Positions 13,343 to 19,536 of a DNA stretch of 19,536 nucleotides are shown piece by piece (the stretch's first letter is position 1; each line of letters starts with the position of its first letter). The notes beneath the pieces were generated by a model. It was given only the letters and a program-made list of their open reading frames with translations, was not told the DNA's origin and searched no databases. The translations under genes were made by a program, and so were the position numbers. The stretch is from an uncultured Clostridia bacterium (GTDB lineage: Bacteria; Bacillota; Clostridia; Christensenellales; Aristaeellaceae), in NCBI GenBank assembly GCA_944363005.1, contig CALVTV010000073.1, forward strand, positions 1 through 19,536. Direction: 5' to 3'.

Positions 13343-14191
13343 ATGCAGAATATCGCGTACTACAACGGCAAGGTTGGCCCTATTGAAGAGATGGTCGTCC
13401 CGATGAACGACCGCGCCTGCTACTTTGGCGATGGCGTGTACGACGCCACGTGCGTGGTCAATCACGTGCCGATGGCCTTTGACGACCATATCGACCGCAT
13501 TTACCGCAGCGCCAAGCTCATCGACATCGACATCCCGATGGAAAAGGCGGAGATGAAAAAGCTCCTGCAGGGGCTTTGCGACCAGGTGGAGGGCGACGTG
13601 CTGTTCCTGTACTGGCAGGTGACGCGCGGCGTGGGCATGCGCAACCATCCTTACAGCGGCGCGGGCGACAAGCCGAGCCTCTGGGCGTTTGTGCGCCCGA
13701 GCAAGATGCGCGATCCCTTCGGCGTATACAAGTGCATCACCGTGGAAGACAAGCGCTTCTTCTACTGCAACATCAAGACGATCAACCTGCTTCCGGCCGT
13801 CATGGCGAACCAGAAGGCGACGGCGGCGGGTTGCGACGAGGCGATCTTCCATCGCGGCGACCGCGTGACGGAGTGTTCCCATTCCAATGTGCACATCCTC
13901 AAGGACGGCGTGCTCAAGACCGCGCCGTGCGACGAGCTGATTTTGCCGGGCATCACCCGCAAGCACATCCTGGCCATCTGCCGCGCGAAGGGCATCCCGG
14001 TGGTGGAGGAGCCGTTCACGCTGCAGGAGATGATGGAGGCCGACGAGGTGTTCTTCTCCAGCTCCAGCGCGCTGACCTGCCGGATCGGGGAAATCGACGG
14101 CAAGCCCGTGGGCCTCAAGGATGAAAAGACGTTCGCCCTCATCCGCGACGGCTATCAGGAGGAAATGAAAAAAGAGTGCGGCCTGGCGTAA
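13343..14191 (+). CDS. Class IV aminotransferase, D-alanine aminotransferase-like (copy 2)
   Basis: 282-residue paralogue of the preceding gene with the same core: YFGDGVYDA, RGVGMRNH (95-102), K145 in NIKTINLLP and E177 before CSHSNVHI. Every expected key residue is kept, so it is likely active. It differs from copy 1 in many surface positions and around the substrate pocket (for example CVVNHVP in place of FTVERVP near residues 37-43, and GAGDKPSLW in place of AGGKPSLW). This suggests a different substrate or partner rather than a recent copy. A terminator hairpin follows it. Confidence 0.87.
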   Translation: MQNIAYYNGKVGPIEEMVVPMNDRACYFGDGVYDATCVVNHVPMAFDDHIDRIYRSAKLIDIDIPMEKAEMKKLLQGLCDQVEGDVLFLYWQVTRGVGMRNHPYSGAGDKPSLWAFVRPSKMRDPFGVYKCITVEDKRFFYCNIKTINLLPAVMANQKATAAGCDEAIFHRGDRVTECSHSNVHILKDGVLKTAPCDELILPGITRKHILAICRAKGIPVVEEPFTLQEMMEADEVFFSSSSALTCRIGEIDGKPVGLKDEKTFALIRDGYQEEMKKECGLA

Positions 14192-14213
14192 AATCGCAGG
14201 ATTTGCGCTGCAG

Positions 14214-14242
14214 GCGGCGGACGCAAGTCCGCCGCTTCTTTT
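14214..14242 (+). terminator. Terminator hairpin between the aminotransferase and reductase genes
   Basis: GCGGCGGAC (14214-14222) pairs perfectly over 9 bp with GTCCGCCGC (14227-14235) around GCAA, followed by TTCTTTT. It lies 22 bases past the aminotransferase stop, and the reductase begins 22 bases later with no promoter visible between. It may reduce rather than stop transcription of the downstream pair. Confidence 0.78.
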
Positions 14243-14264
14243 GTAGCAAAACAAGGAGGGCACG

Positions 14265-15263
14265 ATGGATTATACCCCTGCGTCCGACCGCTACGAGCGG
14301 ATGAGCTACCGGCGCTGCGGCCGAAGCGGCCTGCTTTTGCCCGCGTTTTCGCTTGGACTGTGGCACAACTTCGGCGCAATCACGCCGCTGGACGTGCAGC
14401 GAAGCATTCTTTGCACGGCGTTTGACCACGGCATCACGCATTTTGACCTCGCCAACAACTATGGCCCGCCCTATGGCGAAGCCGAACGCAGTTTTGGCAT
14501 TCATATGCAGCGGGACTTGCGCCCGCATCGCGACGAGATGATCATTTCAACCAAGGCGGGGTACGACATGTGGCCCGGGCCCTATGGCAACTGGGGCAGC
14601 CGCAAGTATCTGATGGCGAGCATTGACCAGAGCCTCAAGCGGATGCATCTTGACTACGTGGACATCTTCTATCACCATCGGCCCGACCCGGATACGCCAC
14701 TGGAGGAGACGATGGGCGCGCTCGACCAGATTGTGCGCAGCGGCAAGGCGCTCTACGTGGGCATTTCCAACTACAACGCGGAACAGACGCGCAAGGCCGT
14801 TGAGATCCTGCGCGGGCTGGGTACGCCTCTGCTGATCCATCAGCCACGCTATAACATGCTTGACCGGCGGTTTGAAGAGGGATTGGCGGACGAACTGCGC
14901 GCGTGCGGCGTCGGCGCCATTGCCTTTTCGCCGCTGGCGGGAGGCAGGCTGACCGGCAAGTACCAGCACGGCATTCCCGCGGACAGCCGCGCGGGCCATG
15001 ATCCGCGATACCTCAAACCGGAGATGATCGACGCCCGCCTCTGCGCGCAGACAGCGGCATTGTCCGGCATTGCGGCGGCGCGCGGACAGACGCTTGCGCA
15101 ACTCGCGCTTCAATGGGTGCTGCGGCAGGACGTGGTGACGTCGGTGCTTATTGGGGCGAGCCGCCCGGAGCAGGTGACCCAAAACATCGCCGCGCTGGAT
15201 TTTCCGGCGCTCACAGGCGAGGAATTGACACAGATTGACAAGGCGCTAAAAGCGGGCGCGTGA
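14265..15263 (+). CDS. Aldo/keto reductase, YghZ (glyceraldehyde 3-phosphate reductase)-like
   Basis: NADPH-dependent reductase of 332 residues in the AKR superfamily. The catalytic tetrad is visible as D61, Y66, K97 and H138. The stretch GYDMWPGPYGNWGSRKYL is typical of the AKR14/YghZ group, which reduces L-glyceraldehyde 3-phosphate and methylglyoxal. The C-terminal cofactor-binding part contains SVLIGASRPEQVTQNIAAL. AAGGAGGG (14253-14260) lies 4 bases before the ATG. The next gene starts 22 bases later, so the two are coupled. The physiological substrate is not fixed by sequence. Confidence 0.93.
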   Translation: MDYTPASDRYERMSYRRCGRSGLLLPAFSLGLWHNFGAITPLDVQRSILCTAFDHGITHFDLANNYGPPYGEAERSFGIHMQRDLRPHRDEMIISTKAGYDMWPGPYGNWGSRKYLMASIDQSLKRMHLDYVDIFYHHRPDPDTPLEETMGALDQIVRSGKALYVGISNYNAEQTRKAVEILRGLGTPLLIHQPRYNMLDRRFEEGLADELRACGVGAIAFSPLAGGRLTGKYQHGIPADSRAGHDPRYLKPEMIDARLCAQTAALSGIAAARGQTLAQLALQWVLRQDVVTSVLIGASRPEQVTQNIAALDFPALTGEELTQIDKALKAGA

Positions 15264-15285
15264 CACGACGACAGGAGGGATTTCC

Positions 15286-16473
15286 TTGATCAATGCACTG
15301 TACCGGAACATGCTCAGCGGCAAATCGGTCATCCGAGAGCTGAGCGAATACGCCCAAAACCTCGGCGCGCAGATCGGTGAAGAGAATATATTCGACTTCA
15401 GCCTCGGTAACCCGTCGGTGCCCGTGCCCCAGGCGTTCAACGACCGGGTGGTGGAACTGCTGCGCACGGAAAGCTCCATTGCCGTACACGGTTACAGCCC
15501 GAGCCTGGGCATTCCTTCTGTGCGCGAGAAGATCGCGGCTTCGCTTGCGCGCCGCTTTGGCCTGCCCTACACGAAGGACGACGTCTTCATGACCAGCGGC
15601 GCTGCCGGCGCGTTGGCGCATGCCTTCCGGCTCGTTGCGGGCCCGGGGGATGTGATCCTGACCTTTGCGCCGTTTTTCCCGGAGTACCATCCGTATGTGG
15701 ATCTGTCAACTGGCGCAAAGCTTCGCGTTGTGCCGGCGCGAACGGAGGATTTCCAGATCAACTTTGACGCGTTTGAACAGATGCTGACCGCTGACGTGCA
15801 GGCCGTGCTCATCAATACGCCCAACAATCCATCCGGCGTCGTCTACAGCGAAGAGACACTGCGGCAGCTGGCGGACATGCTGCTGCAAAAGGAGAAGGAG
15901 TTTGGCCACGAGATCTGGCTCATTTCCGACGAGCCCTATCGCGAGATCGTCTTTGACGGCCGTCAGGCGCCTTATGTTTCCGCCTTTTATCCGCGGACGA
16001 TCTCCTGTTATTCCTATTCAAAGTCGCTCTCGTTGCCGGGCGAGCGCATCGGTTATGTCGCGGTCAACCCGCAAAGCGGCGTTTCTTCGCTGCTTGTGAA
16101 CATGTGCGGCCAGATTTCCCGCGGAATCGGCCATAACTGCCCCTCTTCGGTGATTCAGCTGGCTGTGGCCGATGTCTGCGACATGACGGCTGATCTGTCC
16201 ATCTACGAGACGAACATGAACCTGCTCTATGACGGCCTGACCCGTCTCGGTTTCGACATCGTGCGCCCCGGCGGCACGTTCTACATGTTCCCCAAGGCGC
16301 TGGAGGCCGACGCGAACGCCTTCAGCCGAAAGGCGCTCCAGTATGGATTGGTGCTGGTGCCCGGCGATACGTTCGGCGTACCGGGCTATTTCCGCATCGC
16401 GTACTGTACAGATACGAAAAAGGTTGTCCGCTCGCTGGATGCTTTTGAACGCTTTGTCAAAGCCGAATACTGA
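15286..16473 (+). CDS. Class I/II pyridoxal-phosphate aminotransferase
   Basis: 395-residue PLP enzyme of fold type I, related to aspartate/aromatic aminotransferases. Residues matching the active site are N181 in NTPNNPSG, D215 and Y218 in ISDEPYRE, the Schiff-base K246 in YSYSKSLSLPGERIGY, and R254. The N-terminal segment FDFSLGNPSVPVP is typical. The start is TTG at 15286, because AGGAGGG (15273-15279) is spaced 6 bases from it. The first in-frame ATG would lie 8 codons later without a good site. Substrate is not decided. It follows the reductase by 22 bases and is followed by a terminator. Confidence 0.9.
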   Translation: MINALYRNMLSGKSVIRELSEYAQNLGAQIGEENIFDFSLGNPSVPVPQAFNDRVVELLRTESSIAVHGYSPSLGIPSVREKIAASLARRFGLPYTKDDVFMTSGAAGALAHAFRLVAGPGDVILTFAPFFPEYHPYVDLSTGAKLRVVPARTEDFQINFDAFEQMLTADVQAVLINTPNNPSGVVYSEETLRQLADMLLQKEKEFGHEIWLISDEPYREIVFDGRQAPYVSAFYPRTISCYSYSKSLSLPGERIGYVAVNPQSGVSSLLVNMCGQISRGIGHNCPSSVIQLAVADVCDMTADLSIYETNMNLLYDGLTRLGFDIVRPGGTFYMFPKALEADANAFSRKALQYGLVLVPGDTFGVPGYFRIAYCTDTKKVVRSLDAFERFVKAEY

Positions 16474-16485
16474 GTTCACACATTG

Positions 16486-16523
16486 CGCATCGCTTCATCC
16501 GCACTGAAACGATGCGTTTTTTT
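16486..16523 (+). terminator. Intrinsic terminator after the aminotransferase gene
   Basis: CGCATCG (16486-16492) pairs with CGATGCG (16510-16516), with a further TTCA/TGAA helix inside after one mismatch, and is followed by seven T. It lies 12 bases after the stop codon. Confidence 0.85.
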
Positions 16524-16536
16524 GCGAAATTTCGCA
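16523..16536. promoter_or_regulatory. Perfect palindrome upstream of the ArsR-type gene
   Basis: TGCGAAATTTCGCA is a 14-bp perfect palindrome placed 19 bases ahead of the -35 box of the downstream regulator. ArsR-family proteins bind such inverted repeats, often near their own promoter. It could equally be chance overlap with the end of the upstream terminator, with which it shares one T. Confidence 0.45.
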
Positions 16537-16555
16537 GATTTCACAAACATAACCC

Positions 16556-16584
16556 TTGAATTTTGAAATGTTATATTCTATAAT
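16556..16584 (+). promoter_or_regulatory. Sigma-A promoter of the ArsR-type regulator
   Basis: TTGAAT (16556-16561) and a perfect TATAAT (16579-16584) are 17 bases apart in an AT-rich stretch. The gene start is 70 bases downstream. Confidence 0.82.
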
Positions 16585-16653
16585 GGACATGAAAGTGTTT
16601 AAACCCGATGTGTGATTGGCGTGCGGGGGGATGCAGATGAGGAGGCGTTGAAC

Positions 16654-17625
16654 ATGCCCTTTTCCGATGAGAACAGGCACCTCAATTTGAGCCTGAACGA
16701 GATCGACCGGCTTTGTCCCGTGGCCAAAGCGCTATCCTCTCCGGTGCGGGTGCGCATGATTGCGCTGCTGAGTGCGCGCGCCATGAACGTCAACGAGCTG
16801 GCCGTAGCGCTCGATTTGCCCGTCTCTACGGCTGCGCTGAACGTGCGCCAGCTGGAGGAAGCGGGGCTGATTCGCACGGAGATTCAGCCGGGGATTCGCG
16901 GGGCGATGAAGCTATGCTCGCGCGCCGTGGATGCGGTGAGCATGCGGCTGATCCCGCAGGCGCGCGACGGACTGAGCGCGCTGATGCTGCAACTGCCCAT
17001 CGGAAGCTATTCCTGCGCGGAGGGCATCCGGCCGGAGTGCGGCCTGGTGTCTGAACACGCTTGGATTGGGGAGAGCAACGCCCCGCGCACGTTTTACCAT
17101 CCCGACCGCGCGCACGCGCAGATGCTCTGGTTTTCCTCCGGATTTCTGGAATACCGCTTTTCGCTGGGCGAGGTCGATCCCGGGCAGGTGGAATGGCTTG
17201 AATTCTCGATGGAAATCTCCTCCAATGCGCCGCTCTACCGGGAGGACTGGAAGAGCGATATCAGCGTGCAGGTCAACGGTTGCACGCTGGGCACCTGGGT
17301 GAGCCCGGGGGATTATGGCGGCCGCCGCGGCCGGCTCAATCCGTCCTGGTGGAGCAAGACAGCCTCGCAGTACGGCCTGCTCAAGACCTGGCGGGTTGAC
17401 GGAGAGGGCTCGACGCTGGACGGCGAGGCGATTTCCGGCACGCGGCTGGCGGATTTGCGTCTCTCCTGCGGCGACTATATCTCCCTTCGGGTCGGGGTTG
17501 ATGCGCATGCGGAGCACGTCGGGGGCATGAACCTCTTCGGAGAAAAATTTGGAGATTACGCGCAGGGCATTGTCATGCGCGTGGGATACGGCGCGGCGCA
17601 GACGGCGGTAATGGCCTCTGACTGA
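16654..17625 (+). CDS. ArsR-type winged helix regulator with large C-terminal domain
   Basis: 323-residue protein with an N-terminal ArsR-like winged helix (about 22-90). It includes KALSSPVRVRMIALLS, a recognition helix around STAALNVRQLEEAGLI, and the wing that follows. The remaining 230 residues hold a domain I cannot name. It includes FYHPDRAHAQMLWF, GEVDPGQVEWLEFSMEIS and DISVQVNGCTLGTWVSPGDY, and reads as a beta-rich, possibly sugar-binding module of the kind seen in ArsR regulators of Clostridia and Paenibacillus. ATG 16654 is chosen over GTG 16612 because TGAGGAGG (16638-16645) lies 8 bases upstream. It is transcribed alone, with no obvious target gene adjacent. Confidence 0.83.
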   Translation: MPFSDENRHLNLSLNEIDRLCPVAKALSSPVRVRMIALLSARAMNVNELAVALDLPVSTAALNVRQLEEAGLIRTEIQPGIRGAMKLCSRAVDAVSMRLIPQARDGLSALMLQLPIGSYSCAEGIRPECGLVSEHAWIGESNAPRTFYHPDRAHAQMLWFSSGFLEYRFSLGEVDPGQVEWLEFSMEISSNAPLYREDWKSDISVQVNGCTLGTWVSPGDYGGRRGRLNPSWWSKTASQYGLLKTWRVDGEGSTLDGEAISGTRLADLRLSCGDYISLRVGVDAHAEHVGGMNLFGEKFGDYAQGIVMRVGYGAAQTAVMASD

Positions 17626-17645
17626 GGCGCAGTCTGCGGGGAAAC

Positions 17646-17674
17646 AAAAAGCGACGGCCCTTTTGGACCGCCGC
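17646..17674 (-). terminator. Intrinsic terminator after the histidine phosphatase gene
   Basis: On the minus strand GCGGCGGTCC pairs with GGGCCGTCGC over 10 bp with two G-U pairs around AAAA, and is followed by TTTTTGTTT. It starts 10 bases beyond the phosphatase stop. The ArsR-type gene converges on it from the other side. Confidence 0.85.
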
Positions 17675-17684
17675 ACGGATGAAT

Positions 17685-18203
17685 TTAGAATGAGAATTCG
17701 ACGATTTCGCCGTTTTCGGGATGCGATGCGCCGGTGACGGCCTCAATCATCATACCGTGGCCGGCGACAATCACCGAATCGAGCGTTCGATATGCGCCAA
17801 GTACATTCAGCACGCGCATGCGCATCTGTTCGGCGCTTTCCCAGAGGCAGTCTTGCCCTTGAGGATGGCATCCGTGATGCTGCCGGTAGGCCTGATAGCG
17901 AGCTTCGGCCACGCTGTCGGGCTCGTAGATGTATTGCCGGTTTGCGAGCCACTCGTGCCGTTGCGTCTCAACGACGAGCGGCGCATCCAGCGCACGCGAG
18001 AGTATGGCGGCGGTCTGAACCGCGCGCGTGTAAGGCGAGGCGAGAATCAACTTGGCTCCCTGCAACCGCGGATCGCGTGCCGTTTTCTCGATTTGGCAAA
18101 TGCCCAGAGGCGAAAGCGGCGCAAGCTGCGTGCCAAATCCCTGGTAAATCAGCGAGTTGCGCAGGGAATAATCCGTCTGGCCGTGGCGAACAAAGTAGAA
18201 CAT
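17685..18203 (-). CDS. Histidine phosphatase family protein (phosphoglycerate mutase-like)
   Basis: 172-residue member of the histidine phosphatase superfamily, which includes phosphoglycerate mutases and many phosphatases. The phosphohistidine motif is RHGQTD with H7. R60 lies in SPYTRAVQTA, E84 in RHEW, and the second histidine, H149, in AGHGMM. The protein is shorter than a mutase (about 200-250), which favours a phosphatase. AAGGAGG precedes the start at 18203. It follows the SH3-domain gene by 42 bases and lacks its own visible promoter, so the two form a transcript. Confidence 0.9.
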   Translation of the reverse strand: MFYFVRHGQTDYSLRNSLIYQGFGTQLAPLSPLGICQIEKTARDPRLQGAKLILASPYTRAVQTAAILSRALDAPLVVETQRHEWLANRQYIYEPDSVAEARYQAYRQHHGCHPQGQDCLWESAEQMRMRVLNVLGAYRTLDSVIVAGHGMMIEAVTGASHPENGEIVEFSF

Positions 18204-18245
18204 GCGTCCTCCTTGCCATAAGGTGGGTTATGTCGGCGGCGGGGA

Positions 18246-18746
18246 TTATTCCAGCTCGTCGCTGGCCAGGCACCCCACGGAGTTGTCCTCCAAAAGCACG
18301 AAGTAGAAATCGCCCGAGACGCCGATGACCCGGACGGATTCGCCTACGGTCAGCATCGCGACGGCGTCGTAGGAATCGGACGGCTTGTCGCGCAGGACGA
18401 CGGACTGCGTGCCGTACGGGGAGGAAACCTGCGTGGTGTACGTGGCATCCAGCACGCTGTCGGCGGCGCTGCCGGTGGCCAGGTAGTCGCTCATCATGTA
18501 GCCATCCAGACTGCTTTCTCCGCCGCCGATGCTCACCTGCGACCAGCCTTCGCCCGCATCCGAGACGATTTCCACTTCCGTGCCGCTATAAAACATGCCC
18601 AGCGAGCTGCTGTCGCGGCTGGGCTCCTTGCGCATATTGAGACAGCTGCTCGGATCGCTGCCATTGTTAACTACCGCGCTCTGCGCCAGCGCGCAGGTTG
18701 GCAGCAACATCAGCAAAAGCAACATCATCCATCCGTGTCGTAACAT
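18246..18746 (-). CDS. Exported protein with two SH3-like domains
   Basis: 166-residue protein with a signal peptide (MLRHGWMMLLLLMLLPTCALA, cut likely after residue 21). The mature part holds two bacterial SH3-like modules. The first (about 26-90) contains CLNMRKEPSRDSSSLGMF and GEGWSQVSI. The second (about 105-163) contains SVVLRDKPSDSYDAVAML and GDFYFVLLEDNSVGCL. Such domains bind peptidoglycan or peptides outside the cell. No catalytic domain is attached, so it may bind or anchor rather than cut. GAGGGGGA lies about 8 bases before the start. The phosphatase gene follows 42 bases downstream. Confidence 0.85.
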   Translation of the reverse strand: MLRHGWMMLLLLMLLPTCALAQSAVVNNGSDPSSCLNMRKEPSRDSSSLGMFYSGTEVEIVSDAGEGWSQVSIGGGESSLDGYMMSDYLATGSAADSVLDATYTTQVSSPYGTQSVVLRDKPSDSYDAVAMLTVGESVRVIGVSGDFYFVLLEDNSVGCLASDELE

Positions 18747-18888
18747 CAAGCATTCCCCCTCGGCTTGCCCCGAACGCTGGAATCGGTTTCCAGCTCTATA
18801 TACAAAACGAAGAACGGGGCGCAGTTCTTCCCTGCGTGCGGCAAAAAACCGTGGATTATTTGATCCCCTGGAAAAAAGAACTGCTTCT

Positions 18889-18897
18889 ATTGTACCA
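18889..18897 (-). promoter_or_regulatory. Extended -10 promoter of the SH3 gene
   Basis: On the minus strand TGGTACAAT gives a TACAAT -10 box with an extended TG. The -35 region (about 18912-18917) reads TTCCTT and is a weak match, so the call rests on the extended -10. Confidence 0.42.
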
Positions 18898-19003
18898 CGA
18901 AACGCGGCGAAAAGGAAAGGCACATGGTCTCTGATTTTGCACGAAAAAAGCCGGATAGCCCCATTTCTTTTTACCAAATTGCGAAAGGAATCCCGCTTTT
19001 TGG

Positions 19004-19032
19004 TTTACGGAGCAGGCAAATTGTATTATACT
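19004..19032 (+). promoter_or_regulatory. Candidate sigma-A promoter of the metallo-beta-lactamase-fold gene
   Basis: TTTACG (19004-19009) and TATACT (19027-19032) are 17 bases apart in an AT-rich patch. The gene starts 64 bases downstream. Confidence 0.55.
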
Positions 19033-19095
19033 AAAGGTTGTTCTATCTCACAAAAGAAGCGTGAAAGCATAGCATGACGCCAAGGAGGATGTGGC

Positions 19096-19536
19096 ATGAG
19101 GCTCTTTCTGACCGGTGAACCCTGTACGCAGCAGAGGCATTGCTATTTTGTGCGAGGGCGCGGCGCATCCTTTATTGTGGATTGCGGGTATCAGCGCTGC
19201 TATGGCCGGGATGCGCTTCCGCATATCACCCCGGAGCAGATTCACGAGAGTCAGTATCTCTTTTTGACGCATTCCCATGAAAACCAGTCGGGCGCGTTGC
19301 CATACCTGCTGGATAAGGGATTTTCGGGCCGCGTGGTGATGACCACGGAGACGGCGCGTCAACTGCCCTTTGCGGTGGACGACACGATTGTGCTGGAGGG
19401 GCTGAGCATCCCGTATGCCGAGGTCGAACTGCCCGGCGGGCTGGGCGTGACCTGGGGGCGCAGCGGCCATTGCAGCGGCAGCGCCTGGTTCCGCCTGCGG
19501 GAGGACGGCAGATCCATCCTCTTTTCCGGGGACTAT
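19096..19536 (+). CDS. Metallo-beta-lactamase-fold protein, 3' end cut by the window
   Basis: The first 147 residues of an MBL-fold protein. The opening strands lead to FIVDCG (26-31) and the metal-binding loop LTHSHENQSGALP (57-69). The usual HxHxDH becomes H59-S-H61-E-N63-Q64, so the aspartate and third histidine are replaced. The second half of the site is still visible as H125 in SGHCSGSAW and D146 in FSGDY, which resembles the layout of the beta-CASP/RNase-like and other MBL groups. ATG 19096 follows CAAGGAGGA. The rest of the protein, including any beta-CASP domain, is outside the window. Loss of site-2 ligands could mean a single-metal or non-catalytic protein. Confidence 0.8.
   Translation, partial: MRLFLTGEPCTQQRHCYFVRGRGASFIVDCGYQRCYGRDALPHITPEQIHESQYLFLTHSHENQSGALPYLLDKGFSGRVVMTTETARQLPFAVDDTIVLEGLSIPYAEVELPGGLGVTWGRSGHCSGSAWFRLREDGRSILFSGDY

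Larger units (their letters stand above)
18747..19095. other. Divergent intergenic region with two promoters
   Basis: No gene is seen in these 349 bases. Minus-strand candidate promoter for the SH3 gene: TACAAT (18889-18894 on the plus strand, read in reverse) with an extended -10 TGG and no good -35 box. Plus-strand candidate for the metallo-beta-lactamase-fold gene: TTTACG (19004-19009), 17 bases, TATACT (19027-19032). Between the minus promoter and the SH3 start, the transcript leader (about 135 bases) contains GAAGAAC/GTTCTTC (18809-18815 with 18824-18830) and a competing AAGAACTGC/GCAGTTCTT pair (18876-18884 with 18821-18829). A GCTGGAA/TTCCAGC hairpin lies near 18776-18793. Confidence 0.5.

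Noticed and set aside
16612..16653. GTG start at 16612 for the ArsR-type gene
   Set aside because: The in-frame ATG 16654 has TGAGGAGG 8 bases upstream, while the GTG has none.
18776..18884. Known riboswitch in the SH3 leader
   Set aside because: The conserved cores of c-di-GMP, cobalamin, TPP, SAM and FMN riboswitches that I know are not visible there.

Overview
The window looks like chromosome of a GC-rich member of the Bacillota, most likely class Clostridia. The ribosomal order rpmG-secE-nusG-rplK-rplA-rplJ-rplL, strong AGGAGG-type ribosome binding sites, an L10 leader with an intrinsic terminator, and the families present (DUF1653, PAQR/hemolysin III, M42, YejK-like, PucR, AzlCD) all fit. 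I cannot place the genus. No tRNA, rRNA, CRISPR, insertion sequence or phage gene is visible.

Positions 1-4720, translation and transcription block: rpmG, secE, nusG, rplK, rplA, a secreted protein of unknown function, then rplJ and rplL. RNA control signals are dense. Two similar elements, one before rplK and one before rplA, resemble the L1-binding arm of 23S rRNA. An L10 leader with a terminator-attenuator precedes rplJL. Intrinsic terminators follow rplA and rplL, and rpoB is not next to rplL.

Positions 4721-10223, plus strand: a hemolysin III-like membrane protein with its own promoter, then a tightly packed six-gene run starting at a good promoter (5710-5738): PucR-type regulator, DUF1653 protein, AzlC, AzlD, a YejK-like nucleoid-associated protein and an M42 aminopeptidase. 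The run could link peptide breakdown to branched-chain amino acid export under PucR control, but this is inference.

Positions 10220-12350, minus strand: a GT2 glycosyltransferase and a NUDIX hydrolase share a transcript with a structured leader and end at a strong terminator. A TspO-like protein follows, and its stop codon overlaps that of the convergent M42 gene.

Positions 12399-16523, plus strand: two tandem D-alanine-aminotransferase-like paralogues, a terminator hairpin, a YghZ-type aldo/keto reductase and a class I/II aminotransferase with a TTG start. This is a small amino-acid cluster.

Positions 16524-19536: an ArsR-type regulator with a large unrecognised C-terminal domain and a palindrome upstream of its promoter; on the minus strand an exported SH3-domain protein followed by a histidine phosphatase; and, cut by the window edge, a metallo-beta-lactamase-fold protein with an altered metal motif.
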